From NCBI GenBank assembly GCA_030603805.1, contig JAUVXD010000004.1:81532-145531 (forward strand): a stretch of 64,000 nt of DNA, in the 5' to 3' direction. The stretch is from Acholeplasmataceae bacterium (GTDB taxonomy: Bacteria; Bacillota_I; Bacilli_A; Acholeplasmatales; Acholeplasmataceae). The translations under genes and the position numbers were made by a program. The stretch's first letter is position 1. Every line of letters starts with the position of its first letter. Below are positions 53,610 through 62,652 of the stretch, piece after piece. Under the pieces are notes generated by a model. That model saw only the letters and a list, made by a program, of their open reading frames with translations, was not told the origin of the DNA and searched no databases.

Positions 53610-56593
53610 AAGCTCTCCTTAATCTTTTGAACTAAAACAGGTGCAGGAAGTTGCTTATAAATTGGACCTTCAACATAGTTGATGCCTAATCTTTCTAAAA
53701 GTTCTTTTTGTTCTTTAGTCTTCACATTTCTAATAACTAAAGCCATATGAAATCCATCAAGCATATCTTTCATCTTTTGAATATAACTGTTCCATTTTAC
53801 GGATTCTTTTTTTAAATCGATATGCAGTGCATGAAATGGATAATTGAGGGCCATTTCTAATGATGTTGTATCAAGTGCAATACCATGATCGATAAGCTCT
53901 TGTATTTGAGTTGCGTATTGATTACCTTTAAGTTCATAGTCACATTTGAGTCGAACAAACTCATAAGGAATGCCATAAGATTTGAATAAACCTAAAATAA
54001 ACGGGTTAAAGGTTGGATCTAAGAATGTTTCTTTGGAAATAGGGATGGTGAGTTTGATTAATCTTTCAGTTTGCTTTTCTAATTCGACTAAATACTCGCA
54101 AATCGCTTTGATGTGATAGCGTTCTAAATCGACCAGTCGATTTCTTTTTTTCGCAATCGTTAAAAGATACTTACCATCAATAGCAAGATTGAGCAGTGCG
54201 AGTTCTGATTCGTATTGCCAAACTCTGTTTTTCTTAATATCTGTAATTTGATTAAAAATGATTCCTAAGTCTTTATTTTCAATCGCCAGGTTTAAATGAT
54301 CGATGACTTGTTGTTCAAAAAGTTCATCTTCATAGTCTTTATAAACGAAAAAGACATATTTTTCTTCTTTATCACGTTTTGCTTTTTCAAGTGCAATATC
54401 TAAGTATCTTAAAAGTTTATCTTTTTGTTTTTCAACGGTAACCACAGGATATCTTAAGATACCCATATTGGCATTAAACTTTTCATATCTTAAAATCTTG
54501 GATTCGTAAACTTCAAGATATCTAAAATAGTCTTTAACACTCTTTGTCACACTTCTGATGTCGTTATAAGGTAAAACGACTAAGATCTGGTTAAAATCAT
54601 ACCTAAACGTGACGCCATCTGAAAAATATTTTTTGGTGTGTTGAGCAAACTCTTTGAAATACTGTATAATCGCTTCCGAACCATAAATATGCTTTAGCTC
54701 TTCAGAAAGCTCAATTAAAAGTAAAGACGCTTTATCTTTTAATAGATCTGGAAGTTCTTGTTGCAGTGCATACTCATTGGATAAATTGGTTTCAGCATCA
54801 ATGGTTGCTTTTTCAATGAGTTCCTTGGTTTCACTCACAGCTTTGGTTTGATCAGAAAATAGACTCATAACAATATGTTCATCTCCTATCTTAAGACTAT
54901 ACATTTTTTCAAGAATATGTTTTTCTTGATAACGATAGAGCAGTTCCTTAGTTTCACCTGGATTATTCAAAAGTCTTTGAATGGTCTCCTTGTAGGTGCG
55001 TACATGTTCATAAGACATATCTCTTAAAAAGAGTTCTAAATGGTGATGCCTATCCACATGAAAAAGAGTTTGAGCTTGATCGTTATAGGTGGATTTTGAT
55101 TCCGTAAGTTCTCTGTAATAAAGAATAGGTGCATTAAGTGCTTGTTGATAAAATCTATTTTCTTTTTTTATTTTTGTAATCTTTTTTTCATCTAGGATGT
55201 GTGCATAAATAATCGCACTGATTAATTTGAGTAAATCATAATGAATTCCGGGATCTTTGATTTCTTCTTCGAAATAAATAGCAAATACGCCAATATCTCC
55301 GATAGGAAATGCATATATAAATGAAACATCTGCTTCATAATCTTTTTGTGTGATGATATTTTTGGGTAATCTGAGTGTTTTTGCTGGTTCAAATATCTCT
55401 TCATGCTTTTCTAATACATGGGAAATGATGGTATCTTCTACATACGATTTTATGATGGTTTTGTCATAAAGTCTTTCTTTTTTATAGTGAAAGAGATTAG
55501 GCGATTCATCTTCTAAATAGATGATGATCTCTTTTGTTTTGATTTTGGTATCCACATGCATAAAGAAAACTCTTAAATAATCTCTAAGAAGCAACTTTTC
55601 ATCAATCATATGAGAAAACTGAATCAAATCAAAACTTATCTCAAGATTTTTTGATAAGTTTTGATGCATCAATGTTTTTTCCAAAACCTTCTCAACATAG
55701 ACAACTTCAGGTTGTTTGATCTCTTCTGTTGGTTTAACTTTTTTCTCAGCTTTGGCAATACTTTTCAGCTTTTTTTGGTAATAATCCAAAGAGGGTTTAT
55801 TATCCATCTTTTGATATAACTCAACAATAAGCTCATAAGCTTTTTTTCTAAAGGGATCATCTTTTAAATCAATTTGCTCCTCATATTCTGCTTCAAGTGT
55901 TGAGGCTTTATGATAATCACCTTTTAAAAGATAAGCTTCTAATAAGGATAAAACAGGAAAAATATTTTCTTTCTTAGATTTGAGTTCAATGAGTGCTTTT
56001 GAAATCACTTCATCTAATCGACCTAGCTTAATAAGCAAGGTGAGTTCATGGTGAAAATACTCAGATTTCATGTCATAGTTATAAAGCTCATAAAGGCTAT
56101 TTAAAGCCATTTCATACTGTCCATCTAAGGTGTAATGCTGAAATAGTTCTTGATGACAAAATATCTTTGTTTGATCTGGAATAACATCTTTTAAGACTCT
56201 TAAAAGATCATCGAGATAGGGTAGATGTAGTGCTTTTTTATAGGCAATTTCATCAAGTAAGCCTAAGTACTGTTTAAGAATGGGTAGCTTTTGTTTTCTT
56301 AGATTAATATAGCGCTTTGCATCATCAAAATGATTAAGTTCAATAGCTGCACGTATCATATATTTTAAGATTTTTTCATAAAAGGGCGTTTCTACTTGAA
56401 GTTCAAGTTCTTTAATTACCTTTTTCCCTTCTGTATCAATCATGTCATAGAGTTTAAGTTCGTCAGCAATATCAAAATAAATACTAAAAGCCGCTTGGTA
56501 GTCGTTATGACTGAGCGGTTGTTCAAGATAGTCCTTAATGATGGACAAGCTATGCGGTTGTTTGGGAAGCTTTTGAATATCGCTTAAACGCAA
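53606..56593 (-). CDS. 995-aa protein with TPR-like, GAF/PAS-like and degenerate GGDEF-EAL domains
   Basis: TPR-like helical hairpins in residues about 1-290, a Lys/Glu linker, a GAF-like domain (about 320-480, ADVSFIYAFPIGDIGVFAIYF), a PAS-like domain (about 485-600), then a GGDEF-fold domain (about 605-760) whose active loop is FRYDFNQILVVLPY, and an EAL-fold domain (about 765-995) where EAL reads ESELALLNL, the DDFG site DTTSLE, and the final motif NYVEGPIYKQ. All catalytic motifs are lost, so it cannot make or cleave cyclic di-GMP but could bind it or another ligand. No membrane span. The start is a TTG after AAGGG, 6 bp behind the choline-kinase-like gene. Overlaps the HEPN-like gene (ATGA). 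Confidence 0.75.
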   Translation of the reverse strand: MRLSDIQKLPKQPHSLSIIKDYLEQPLSHNDYQAAFSIYFDIADELKLYDMIDTEGKKVIKELELQVETPFYEKILKYMIRAAIELNHFDDAKRYINLRKQKLPILKQYLGLLDEIAYKKALHLPYLDDLLRVLKDVIPDQTKIFCHQELFQHYTLDGQYEMALNSLYELYNYDMKSEYFHHELTLLIKLGRLDEVISKALIELKSKKENIFPVLSLLEAYLLKGDYHKASTLEAEYEEQIDLKDDPFRKKAYELIVELYQKMDNKPSLDYYQKKLKSIAKAEKKVKPTEEIKQPEVVYVEKVLEKTLMHQNLSKNLEISFDLIQFSHMIDEKLLLRDYLRVFFMHVDTKIKTKEIIIYLEDESPNLFHYKKERLYDKTIIKSYVEDTIISHVLEKHEEIFEPAKTLRLPKNIITQKDYEADVSFIYAFPIGDIGVFAIYFEEEIKDPGIHYDLLKLISAIIYAHILDEKKITKIKKENRFYQQALNAPILYYRELTESKSTYNDQAQTLFHVDRHHHLELFLRDMSYEHVRTYKETIQRLLNNPGETKELLYRYQEKHILEKMYSLKIGDEHIVMSLFSDQTKAVSETKELIEKATIDAETNLSNEYALQQELPDLLKDKASLLLIELSEELKHIYGSEAIIQYFKEFAQHTKKYFSDGVTFRYDFNQILVVLPYNDIRSVTKSVKDYFRYLEVYESKILRYEKFNANMGILRYPVVTVEKQKDKLLRYLDIALEKAKRDKEEKYVFFVYKDYEDELFEQQVIDHLNLAIENKDLGIIFNQITDIKKNRVWQYESELALLNLAIDGKYLLTIAKKRNRLVDLERYHIKAICEYLVELEKQTERLIKLTIPISKETFLDPTFNPFILGLFKSYGIPYEFVRLKCDYELKGNQYATQIQELIDHGIALDTTSLEMALNYPFHALHIDLKKESVKWNSYIQKMKDMLDGFHMALVIRNVKTKEQKELLERLGINYVEGPIYKQLPAPVLVQKIKESL

Positions 56594-56599
56594 ATCGAC

Positions 56600-57466
56600 T
56601 CATCCCTTGATTTCAGTATATAAACGGTGTGCTAAATCCAAATATTTTTGTGCAAGCATTTTAAAATCAAACTTTAAAATTTCTGATAATCCAATCATAT
56701 CTTTACGGGTTGCAACCTGGTGCCACTGAAGCGCTTGAAACATCCTGTAAAATCTGACCGCATCTTGTTCTTTTTTGGTTGCACTTCTACCCAAATACGT
56801 ATCTAATAATTTGAGTGCATCCTCAAATTGGACATTCCCAAAGGATGCAATATCATAATAAAACTCATTAAGTCCTGCATACTCCCAGTCTAAAAGGTAA
56901 AGTCTAGAATCTGAGACCACCATATTCGAACGTTGTGCATCATTATGACAAAAGACCTTGGGTAAATGCTTTCTTTCTTGATTATAAATTTCGATCCACT
57001 TAGATTTTAAATCCAAATAAAGCGAACTTCTCATATCCGTATATGATTCATAGAGATTCAGTCGATCGATTAACCCATAATCTGATGCAGGATTAAGTCC
57101 TGAATGATGAAGTTTCTTAAGTGCTTCAGCAACCTTAGGTAAATAGGGATGAAAATCGAGCTGTGTTAAAACGATACCATCAACATATTTGGCAGCTTTT
57201 TCTCCTGATTCAACATCAAAATAAACGGTTTGATTATTGAGGTCAAGTGGTTCAATGATTTTTAAGTTTTCAAGTTCAGTTTTTCGATCAACAAAAAGAT
57301 TACCATCCTTACCAATGACACGATATGTATAATCGACACCTTTAACTTCAATATGATAGGTTAAATGACTCATGCCACCTAAAAGTCTATGTTTGACAAT
57401 CACTTCGTCTTCACTTAACTTAAATGCTTGTGCTGCTCTTTCTTTAATTAAGCCTTCGTGTTCCAT
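56600..57466 (-). CDS. Choline/ethanolamine kinase-like phosphotransferase (LicA-like)
   Basis: 288 residues with the aminoglycoside-phosphotransferase/choline-kinase fold. KVFCHNDAQRSNMVV is the catalytic Brenner loop (HNDxxxxN), LYLLDWEYAGLNEFYYDIASF the metal-binding motif. The N-terminal part (GGMSHLTYHIEVKGVDYTYRV) is the nucleotide-binding sheet. Similarity is greatest to LicA-type choline kinases; the phosphate would come from ATP. Choline-phosphate could serve lipids or surface decorations, but thiamine or another alcohol is possible. GAGG precedes the ATG by 5 bases. Gap to the next gene on either side is only 2-6 bp. Confidence 0.85.
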   Translation of the reverse strand: MEHEGLIKERAAQAFKLSEDEVIVKHRLLGGMSHLTYHIEVKGVDYTYRVIGKDGNLFVDRKTELENLKIIEPLDLNNQTVYFDVESGEKAAKYVDGIVLTQLDFHPYLPKVAEALKKLHHSGLNPASDYGLIDRLNLYESYTDMRSSLYLDLKSKWIEIYNQERKHLPKVFCHNDAQRSNMVVSDSRLYLLDWEYAGLNEFYYDIASFGNVQFEDALKLLDTYLGRSATKKEQDAVRFYRMFQALQWHQVATRKDMIGLSEILKFDFKMLAQKYLDLAHRLYTEIKG

Positions 57467-57468
57467 AA

Positions 57469-57909
57469 CTACCTCGAATAGAAGGTGACTTGTTCGTTTT
57501 CATAGATGGCGTAACTTCTATGATAATCACCTAGTGCGCCGGGATTAATAAATAAAATGTTTTCTTCTTTCATCAAATAACGTTCATGGGTATGCCCAAA
57601 GATACAAAGTTGAGCTGAATTAAGTTTCGCTTTTAACTTTAATCGATCATAACCAAACTTAACACCTTCTAAGTGACCATGGGTTAGTAAGATGAGTTTG
57701 TCTTCGATGTCAAAGAGTCTCATATATGGTAAATCGATACCAAAATCATTATTTCCTTTGACTGAAATGATATGATATTTTTCATATGCTTTTGGATTTA
57801 AACACATATCTCCAGCATTGAGATGGTGGGTGATATCTGGATGTTTTAATATGACATCTTTAAGTGCATCTAAATCACCATGAACATCACTTGTGATTAA
57901 TAATTTCAT
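57469..57909 (-). CDS. Metallophosphoesterase, YfcE/MJ0936 type
   Basis: 146 residues. ITSDVHGD, LNAGDMC, VKGNND, LTHGH and CIFGHTHERYL are the five metal-site motifs of calcineurin-like phosphoesterases in order; length and motif spacing match the small YfcE/YsnB group. Acts on phosphodiesters in the cytosol; natural substrate unknown. AAAGGAGG precedes the ATG. It overlaps the end of rdgB by 23 bp, a common arrangement in Firmicutes. Confidence 0.95.
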   Translation of the reverse strand: MKLLITSDVHGDLDALKDVILKHPDITHHLNAGDMCLNPKAYEKYHIISVKGNNDFGIDLPYMRLFDIEDKLILLTHGHLEGVKFGYDRLKLKAKLNSAQLCIFGHTHERYLMKEENILFINPGALGDYHRSYAIYENEQVTFYSR

Positions 57910-58477
57910 CCAAATCCTCCTTTAAGAGGGCAAGTGCATTGGCACGATGAGAGATCCGGTTTTTAATGGAGCTATCAAGTTCTCCAAAGGTCATATGATA
58001 CTCTGGGACATAAAAGATAGAATCATAGCCAAAGCCATAATCGCCTTTGATTTCATTGGCAATAAAGCCATGGACTTTCCCCTCATAATGCTTGTATACA
58101 CCATTAGGATAACACAAAACAATCGATGCAACAAAATAGGCTCTTCGATTTTCAATATTTTCCATCTCGCAGAGTACTTTTAGATTGTTTTGGTAATCTC
58201 CTTGACCTGAATATCTAGCAGAATAAATGCCTGGTCTACCATCTAAAGATTCAACCACGAGTCCTGAATCATCTGAAACCGTGATCATGTGGTGTTTATT
58301 TGCGAAATATCTGGCTTTAATCAGTCCATTTTCAAAAAAAGATGATCCATCTTCGATGACATCATCCTGATCATTCAAATCAGATAAAGATAAGAGTTTA
58401 ATCGATGAATGATTTAAAATGCTTCGAAATTCTTTGACTTTATGGGGATTGTGTGTTGCAATGAGTATTTCAATCAT
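57887..58477 (-). CDS. rdgB: Non-canonical purine NTP pyrophosphatase (RdgB/HAM1)
   Basis: 196 residues. ILIATHNPHKVKEFRSIL, VSDDSGLVVESLDGRPGIYSARYSG and KGDYGFGYDSIFYVPE, with the later ISHRANAL, are hallmark stretches of the ITPase/HAM1 family. It removes dITP and XTP from the nucleotide pool by splitting off pyrophosphate. GAGGAGG precedes the ATG. First gene of a run of four or five minus-strand genes. Confidence 0.97.
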   Translation of the reverse strand: MIEILIATHNPHKVKEFRSILNHSSIKLLSLSDLNDQDDVIEDGSSFFENGLIKARYFANKHHMITVSDDSGLVVESLDGRPGIYSARYSGQGDYQNNLKVLCEMENIENRRAYFVASIVLCYPNGVYKHYEGKVHGFIANEIKGDYGFGYDSIFYVPEYHMTFGELDSSIKNRISHRANALALLKEDLDEIINHK

Positions 58478-58574
58478 AGAACTACCTCCTCTATGGTTTA
58501 TATTCTATAATATCACATATTTTATTTAACCTACTGTTTTTGAAACTTTTCCATTATAATGGAAGAAGGTGATG

Positions 58575-59747
58575 ATGATGAATGACAATAAAGAAATTAT
58601 TAAATTCGAAGATTTGTTTAAAGAAGAAATCAAAGAAAGAAAAATGAATAAAAAACCTACAGATAAAAAAAATTATGGCTATGCCATCGTCTTTTATCTT
58701 TTAATCATGTATGTCTTTGCAAGTCTAGTGTTTGTGATTGCATCTGATATTGATGATTTACATGTGACCTATAACGAAGATGAACGTATTTTAGAATCTG
58801 TACTTTCTAGTGAACATGCTTTAACCTTTATGAAGCCTGAAACCTATGCACTCTATGAAAATGATTACCAAAGATATTTAAAAGTCATTGACACACAGGG
58901 TGTCTATGATGACTATTTAATCTTAGTGAATAAACTCAATCCTTATTATGAATCATTCTTCTATATTTTAGATGATGTGAGTGAGGTTTTAGTATTCAAT
59001 AGCGCACGCATTACAGAACTCACTGACCCTCAATATGGAGAGTTATATTGGGATGAAGATGATTCTGCCATCGTGATTTACAAAGGTGCTTCACAAGATT
59101 TTCCGAGTATCAATAGTTCGCTTTTGGTTAGAACTTTAGAAGGACCGGTCACAGAGTTTTCAAGTTTTGGGATGGCTTTGGTGAACATCATCATTTATCT
59201 CGCTTTATTTCCTGGTGTTCTTTATATTTTAAGAAAAGAAGTCAAAATCGATTTAGATGAGTTAAAAGAAAAGAAAAATACGATCTTCCCTGCGGTTGCG
59301 ATTGGATATGCCTTAGTAATCGTCGGTAATGTGATAGCTAGCTTTATCTCTAAAGAATTATCGAATGTATTTGGTATACTTCCGAGTGAATCTGTTAATC
59401 AGCAAATCATTGTTCAAGCTTTAAGGTCAGATGGTGTCCTTCTAATCTTCTTGTCTGCTGTTATTTTAGGGCCTGTGGTTGAAGAATTGATATTTAGAAA
59501 AGCCATCTTTGGTTTAATTAAAAACAATGGCGTCGCTTTAGCTCTATCATCTTTTATCTTTGGTGCAATCCATTTGGTTGGTGAAGCATCCATTGGTGAA
59601 GCTTTAGTCAATGGTGTTGCTTATTTCATGATGGGGATTGTCTTTGGTTATATTTATTTAAGAAATAACAGAAATATTTGGATTCCTACAATCGTTCATA
59701 TTCTCAGTAATTTGATCAGTGTCTTAGCAATATTATTTTTACTATAA
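58575..59747 (+). CDS. CPBP-family intramembrane metalloprotease
   Basis: About 390 residues. The start has a GTG and three successive in-frame ATGs (58,569-58,580) after GAAGG; the second or third ATG is best spaced. One membrane helix near 35-55, a large external part (about 60-205), then six or more helices. VEELIFRKAIFG carries the EExxxR motif, FIFGAIHL the FxxxH motif, and a late HILSN the third site of CPBP (type-II CAAX-like) proteases. Processing of membrane proteins or peptides is expected. The external loop domain is an extra not found in short family members. Confidence 0.88.
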   Translation: MMNDNKEIIKFEDLFKEEIKERKMNKKPTDKKNYGYAIVFYLLIMYVFASLVFVIASDIDDLHVTYNEDERILESVLSSEHALTFMKPETYALYENDYQRYLKVIDTQGVYDDYLILVNKLNPYYESFFYILDDVSEVLVFNSARITELTDPQYGELYWDEDDSAIVIYKGASQDFPSINSSLLVRTLEGPVTEFSSFGMALVNIIIYLALFPGVLYILRKEVKIDLDELKEKKNTIFPAVAIGYALVIVGNVIASFISKELSNVFGILPSESVNQQIIVQALRSDGVLLIFLSAVILGPVVEELIFRKAIFGLIKNNGVALALSSFIFGAIHLVGEASIGEALVNGVAYFMMGIVFGYIYLRNNRNIWIPTIVHILSNLISVLAILFLL

Positions 59748-59764
59748 GGAGAAATTAAAAAAAT

Positions 59765-60667
59765 ATGATTCCATTTGGACGTGCCATATGCTATTCAGGC
59801 TATCGTGAAAACCAAAGTCCTAGAAAAGCGATTTACCCCTCATATGAAGAGGTTTTAGAGGATTTAACGCTTCTAAGCAAGCACTTTGATTATATCCGCA
59901 TGTATGATCCTTCTTTACATGCACAAACTGTTTTAAAGGTGATTTTTGACCATAAGCTGCCATTAAAGGTGATGCTTGGTGTCGAGCCTCATGGTGAAAT
60001 CTCAAATCCAAACTGTCCGTGGGGTGGTTTGAAAACAGATCAAGAAATTAAAGAAAATAAAGTAAAAAACTATGAGCAGCTCGATCAACTCGCAGACTTA
60101 TGCAATACCTATGGGAAGATTGTTTTAGCAGCTTCTGTCGGTAATGAATGTACTTCAGACTGGCATGGGAATTTAATGTCTCCTGAAACCATGGCACTTC
60201 ATGTCAAGTATTTAAAGAAAAAGATTAGTCAACCCGTGACTTTTTGTGAAGGCGCTTATTATTGGGAAACCAAAGGTGAAGTGATTGCTAAAGAAGTTGA
60301 TTTTATCTCCATTCACTCATATCCTATGTGGCATAAAATCCCTGTGAATAAAGCTTTTGATGCTACTATTATGGATTATCAAACCAATCAAAAGAAATAT
60401 CCGAAAAAACAAATTATCTTTACTGAGTATGGTTGGACAACACATGCCAATGAAAAAATGAACGCACATGATGCTTCTGAAGAAAACCAAAAGTTATATG
60501 TGGATCAAGTGATCAAATGGAGTGAAGAAAATCAAGTCACTATGTTTTTATTTGAAGCATTTGATGAACCCTGGAAGGGATCAAATGATCCATTAGAGCC
60601 AGAAAAACATTGGGGCATCATGACAGTTAATCGTAAGCCGAAGCTTTATGCTAAGAAGTACTTCTAA
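59765..60667 (+). CDS. GH17-family beta-1,3-glucanase, cytosolic
   Basis: 300 residues, TIM-barrel. ILAASVGNECTSDW has the acid/base Glu (near residue 129) in the form GNE, and IIFTEYGWTTHAN the nucleophile Glu (near 221) in the form TEYGW; FISIHSYPMW lies between and ENQVTMFLFEAFDEPWKG follows. These define GH17 (endo- or exo-beta-1,3-glucosidase, also transglycosylase). There is no signal peptide. It lies 18 kb from the glucan operons with a plain GGAG site and no operator visible, so it is probably constitutive. It may trim beta-1,3-linked glucans or glycolipid head groups inside; the latter is guesswork. Confidence 0.88.
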   Translation: MIPFGRAICYSGYRENQSPRKAIYPSYEEVLEDLTLLSKHFDYIRMYDPSLHAQTVLKVIFDHKLPLKVMLGVEPHGEISNPNCPWGGLKTDQEIKENKVKNYEQLDQLADLCNTYGKIVLAASVGNECTSDWHGNLMSPETMALHVKYLKKKISQPVTFCEGAYYWETKGEVIAKEVDFISIHSYPMWHKIPVNKAFDATIMDYQTNQKKYPKKQIIFTEYGWTTHANEKMNAHDASEENQKLYVDQVIKWSEENQVTMFLFEAFDEPWKGSNDPLEPEKHWGIMTVNRKPKLYAKKYF

Positions 60668-61474
60668 ATGAATGAGATTCTTAATCAAGCAAAAACATAT
60701 GCTTGGACCTCACTTTCCTATGTTGATTTAGATGATATCATCGATTATAAAGAATACCCATCAAGTGACTATATCCTTCTTCATCATGTAAAGGATGATG
60801 TTGTTTTTCTGCATTATGCTGCGCATGATGAAAAACCTTTAGTTTCGGGTATTAGGGATCTCATCCATTTCTATCAAAGTTCAAATGCAAGAAAACTAGA
60901 GTATCGCATTGAATTTATTCCTTCTTCATGGGTTAGGGCATTTGAGGATGTTGGTTTTGTGATCAGTAGCCATTTTGTTGATTACTGGCTAAAACCTCTT
61001 AAAAAGTTTTATGTTGATTATAGAAACGATTTAAGCATCGATGAAATTCAAAAAGATGAATATGAAGCATTTGCAAAGATCACTCAAGAAAATAGGTTAT
61101 TATCTCGGGGTTATTATGGTGAACCTCATGATTTCGCGCAATCATTTCTTCTTGAACCTTATACAAAGATTTATACTGCAAAGCTAGATGATGAAATTGT
61201 GGGTGTTTGTGCAACAAAAATCTATAATTTCGAACATATAGATGGTCCTATTTTATGGCTTAGAGAGGTTGCGGTAAAACCAAAGCTTCACCAAAAGGGT
61301 ATCGGACAAAGTATTATGATTCACGCGCTAAATAGAGGATATGATTTAGGAGCTAGACAAAGTTTTCTGGCATGTGACTGTGATAATCATGGGGGTATTA
61401 AGTTATACATTAGGCTTGGATATCTTAGAAATGAAGATCCAGGACAAATTAATATGATTTTTTATCAAAAATAA
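60668..61474 (+). CDS. GNAT-family acetyltransferase with N-terminal extra domain
   Basis: 268 residues. The C-terminal 150 residues hold a GNAT core: LREVAVKPKLHQKGIGQSIM (motif A) and CDCDNHGGIKLYIRLGYLRNED (motif B). The N-terminal 120 residues form a second, diverged GNAT-like half (YRIEFIPSSWVRAFEDVGFV). The ATG follows the GH17 stop directly (TAA ATG), so translation is coupled. Substrate unknown; acetylation of an amino sugar would fit the partner gene but is only inference. Confidence 0.82.
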   Translation: MNEILNQAKTYAWTSLSYVDLDDIIDYKEYPSSDYILLHHVKDDVVFLHYAAHDEKPLVSGIRDLIHFYQSSNARKLEYRIEFIPSSWVRAFEDVGFVISSHFVDYWLKPLKKFYVDYRNDLSIDEIQKDEYEAFAKITQENRLLSRGYYGEPHDFAQSFLLEPYTKIYTAKLDDEIVGVCATKIYNFEHIDGPILWLREVAVKPKLHQKGIGQSIMIHALNRGYDLGARQSFLACDCDNHGGIKLYIRLGYLRNEDPGQINMIFYQK

Positions 61475-61485
61475 TGATATTGATT

Positions 61486-61518
61486 AAAAAGCCCCTAATC
61501 TCATCGATAAGGGGCTTT
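61486..61518. terminator. Bidirectional terminator after the GH17-GNAT unit
   Basis: AAAGCCCCTAATC-TCATC-GATAAGGGGCTTT with one mismatch; A/T-runs on both flanks. Serves the plus-strand GNAT and the minus-strand ankyrin gene. Confidence 0.88.
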
Positions 61519-61555
61519 CATATTTAAGATGTTGTTTTATTGGTTTAAAATCTCA

Positions 61556-62530
61556 TTAGTTGCCATTCACTTCAATATCTCTAAGCAGGCCAACACAAAG
61601 GGATAAATTATATTCTTTAGCATAATCTAAGGCAGTTTTTTGAAGTCTGTCTTTTTTCATCGGTGTTTCTCTTTCAATGAGTTTTCTTAAGTAGACGTGA
61701 TCTCGATTAAGTACCGCAAGCGATAATGCTTGTTTTTGGATGAGTCTCTCATATTTAGGTGTAATCATATACTCATTTAAATATTTTGAGATTTCCTGTT
61801 TATCAAAAATCATCGCTGTATCCATCGGTGTTTCATATCTTCTGTTATGAATATCGATATAAGCATCACTTGCAAGTAGTAGACGAATCGTTTCAATCGT
61901 TCCAAAACGCACGGCATTAAAAATTGGGGTCTCGAACTGATCATTTAAAGCATTGGGATCTAAATTTTGATTAAGAAGCATTTCAATGAGTTGAATGTTA
62001 GAGGTTTTCGCTGCATGGTGAAGTAAAGTGTTATTATGCATATCTTTAATAAACCAGGTTTGTTTAGATTCCTTAAGTAAAAAACTAATGACATCTTGTC
62101 TGCCACCTTGAATGGCATAATGCACAGGAAGTTTATCTTCTTGTGTCTTTTTATTGAGATAGGCTCCAGACTCAATTAAAAGTTTAAGCATATCCATATC
62201 GCCTTTAAATGCAGCCAAATGAATGGGAAGTTCACCTTTTCTGTTTTCGACATTAATGGATGCAAATTTGCTTATGAGCATTTTTGCAATATCCAACTTG
62301 CCTTTGCGTGCACAGTCAAAAAGCGGTGTTTCACCATGTTCATCAGTCATATTGACATTAATATCCATATCCATCAAATACCGAATCACATCGGTTGCAC
62401 TGCCTAATACCGCATAGTGCAACAAGCTTTTTTTCTTCTCATCCGTCATTTCAAGATGTGAAAAATGAAGTTTGACATATTCTAAATCATTTTCAGATGC
62501 TTTTAAGAAAATACTCAATCCATTCACCAC
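61556..62530 (-). CDS. Ankyrin-repeat protein
   Basis: About 320 residues, seven or eight ankyrin repeats from residue 35 to about 260 (GETPLFDCARKGKLDIAKML, GELPIHLAAFKGDMDMLKLL, NTLLHHAAKTSNIQLIEMLL) and a shorter helical end. No signal peptide and no membrane helix. The listed start is a GTG; a TTG at 62,518 is better spaced from AAGGTGG, so the protein may be four residues shorter. It should act by binding other proteins in the cytosol. Gene stands alone between a terminator and an A/T-rich gap. Confidence 0.88.
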   Translation of the reverse strand: MVNGLSIFLKASENDLEYVKLHFSHLEMTDEKKKSLLHYAVLGSATDVIRYLMDMDINVNMTDEHGETPLFDCARKGKLDIAKMLISKFASINVENRKGELPIHLAAFKGDMDMLKLLIESGAYLNKKTQEDKLPVHYAIQGGRQDVISFLLKESKQTWFIKDMHNNTLLHHAAKTSNIQLIEMLLNQNLDPNALNDQFETPIFNAVRFGTIETIRLLLASDAYIDIHNRRYETPMDTAMIFDKQEISKYLNEYMITPKYERLIQKQALSLAVLNRDHVYLRKLIERETPMKKDRLQKTALDYAKEYNLSLCVGLLRDIEVNGN

Positions 62531-62620
62531 CTTACATCTTTATTTTAATATAAATGTAAGGTTTTTTAACAAAATTGAAATATTAATCTTTGATATTTGT
62601 GTTAATTAAGCCTTTTTAAC

Positions 62621-62645
62621 AAAAACATAGCCTTATTAGGCTATG
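62621..62645 (-). terminator. Terminator of the VWA lipoprotein gene
   Basis: CATAGCCT-TATT-AGGCTATG, perfect 8-bp stem, followed on the minus strand by TTTTTGTT. It lies 8 bp after the stop. Confidence 0.9.
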
Positions 62646-62652
62646 CTTTCAC

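Noticed and set aside
52545..56593. Classical toxin-antitoxin (HEPN-MNT) pair
   Set aside because: The partner is a 995-aa multi-domain protein, not a nucleotidyltransferase, and the helical protein is much longer than HEPN toxins; kept only as a HEPN-like hypothesis.
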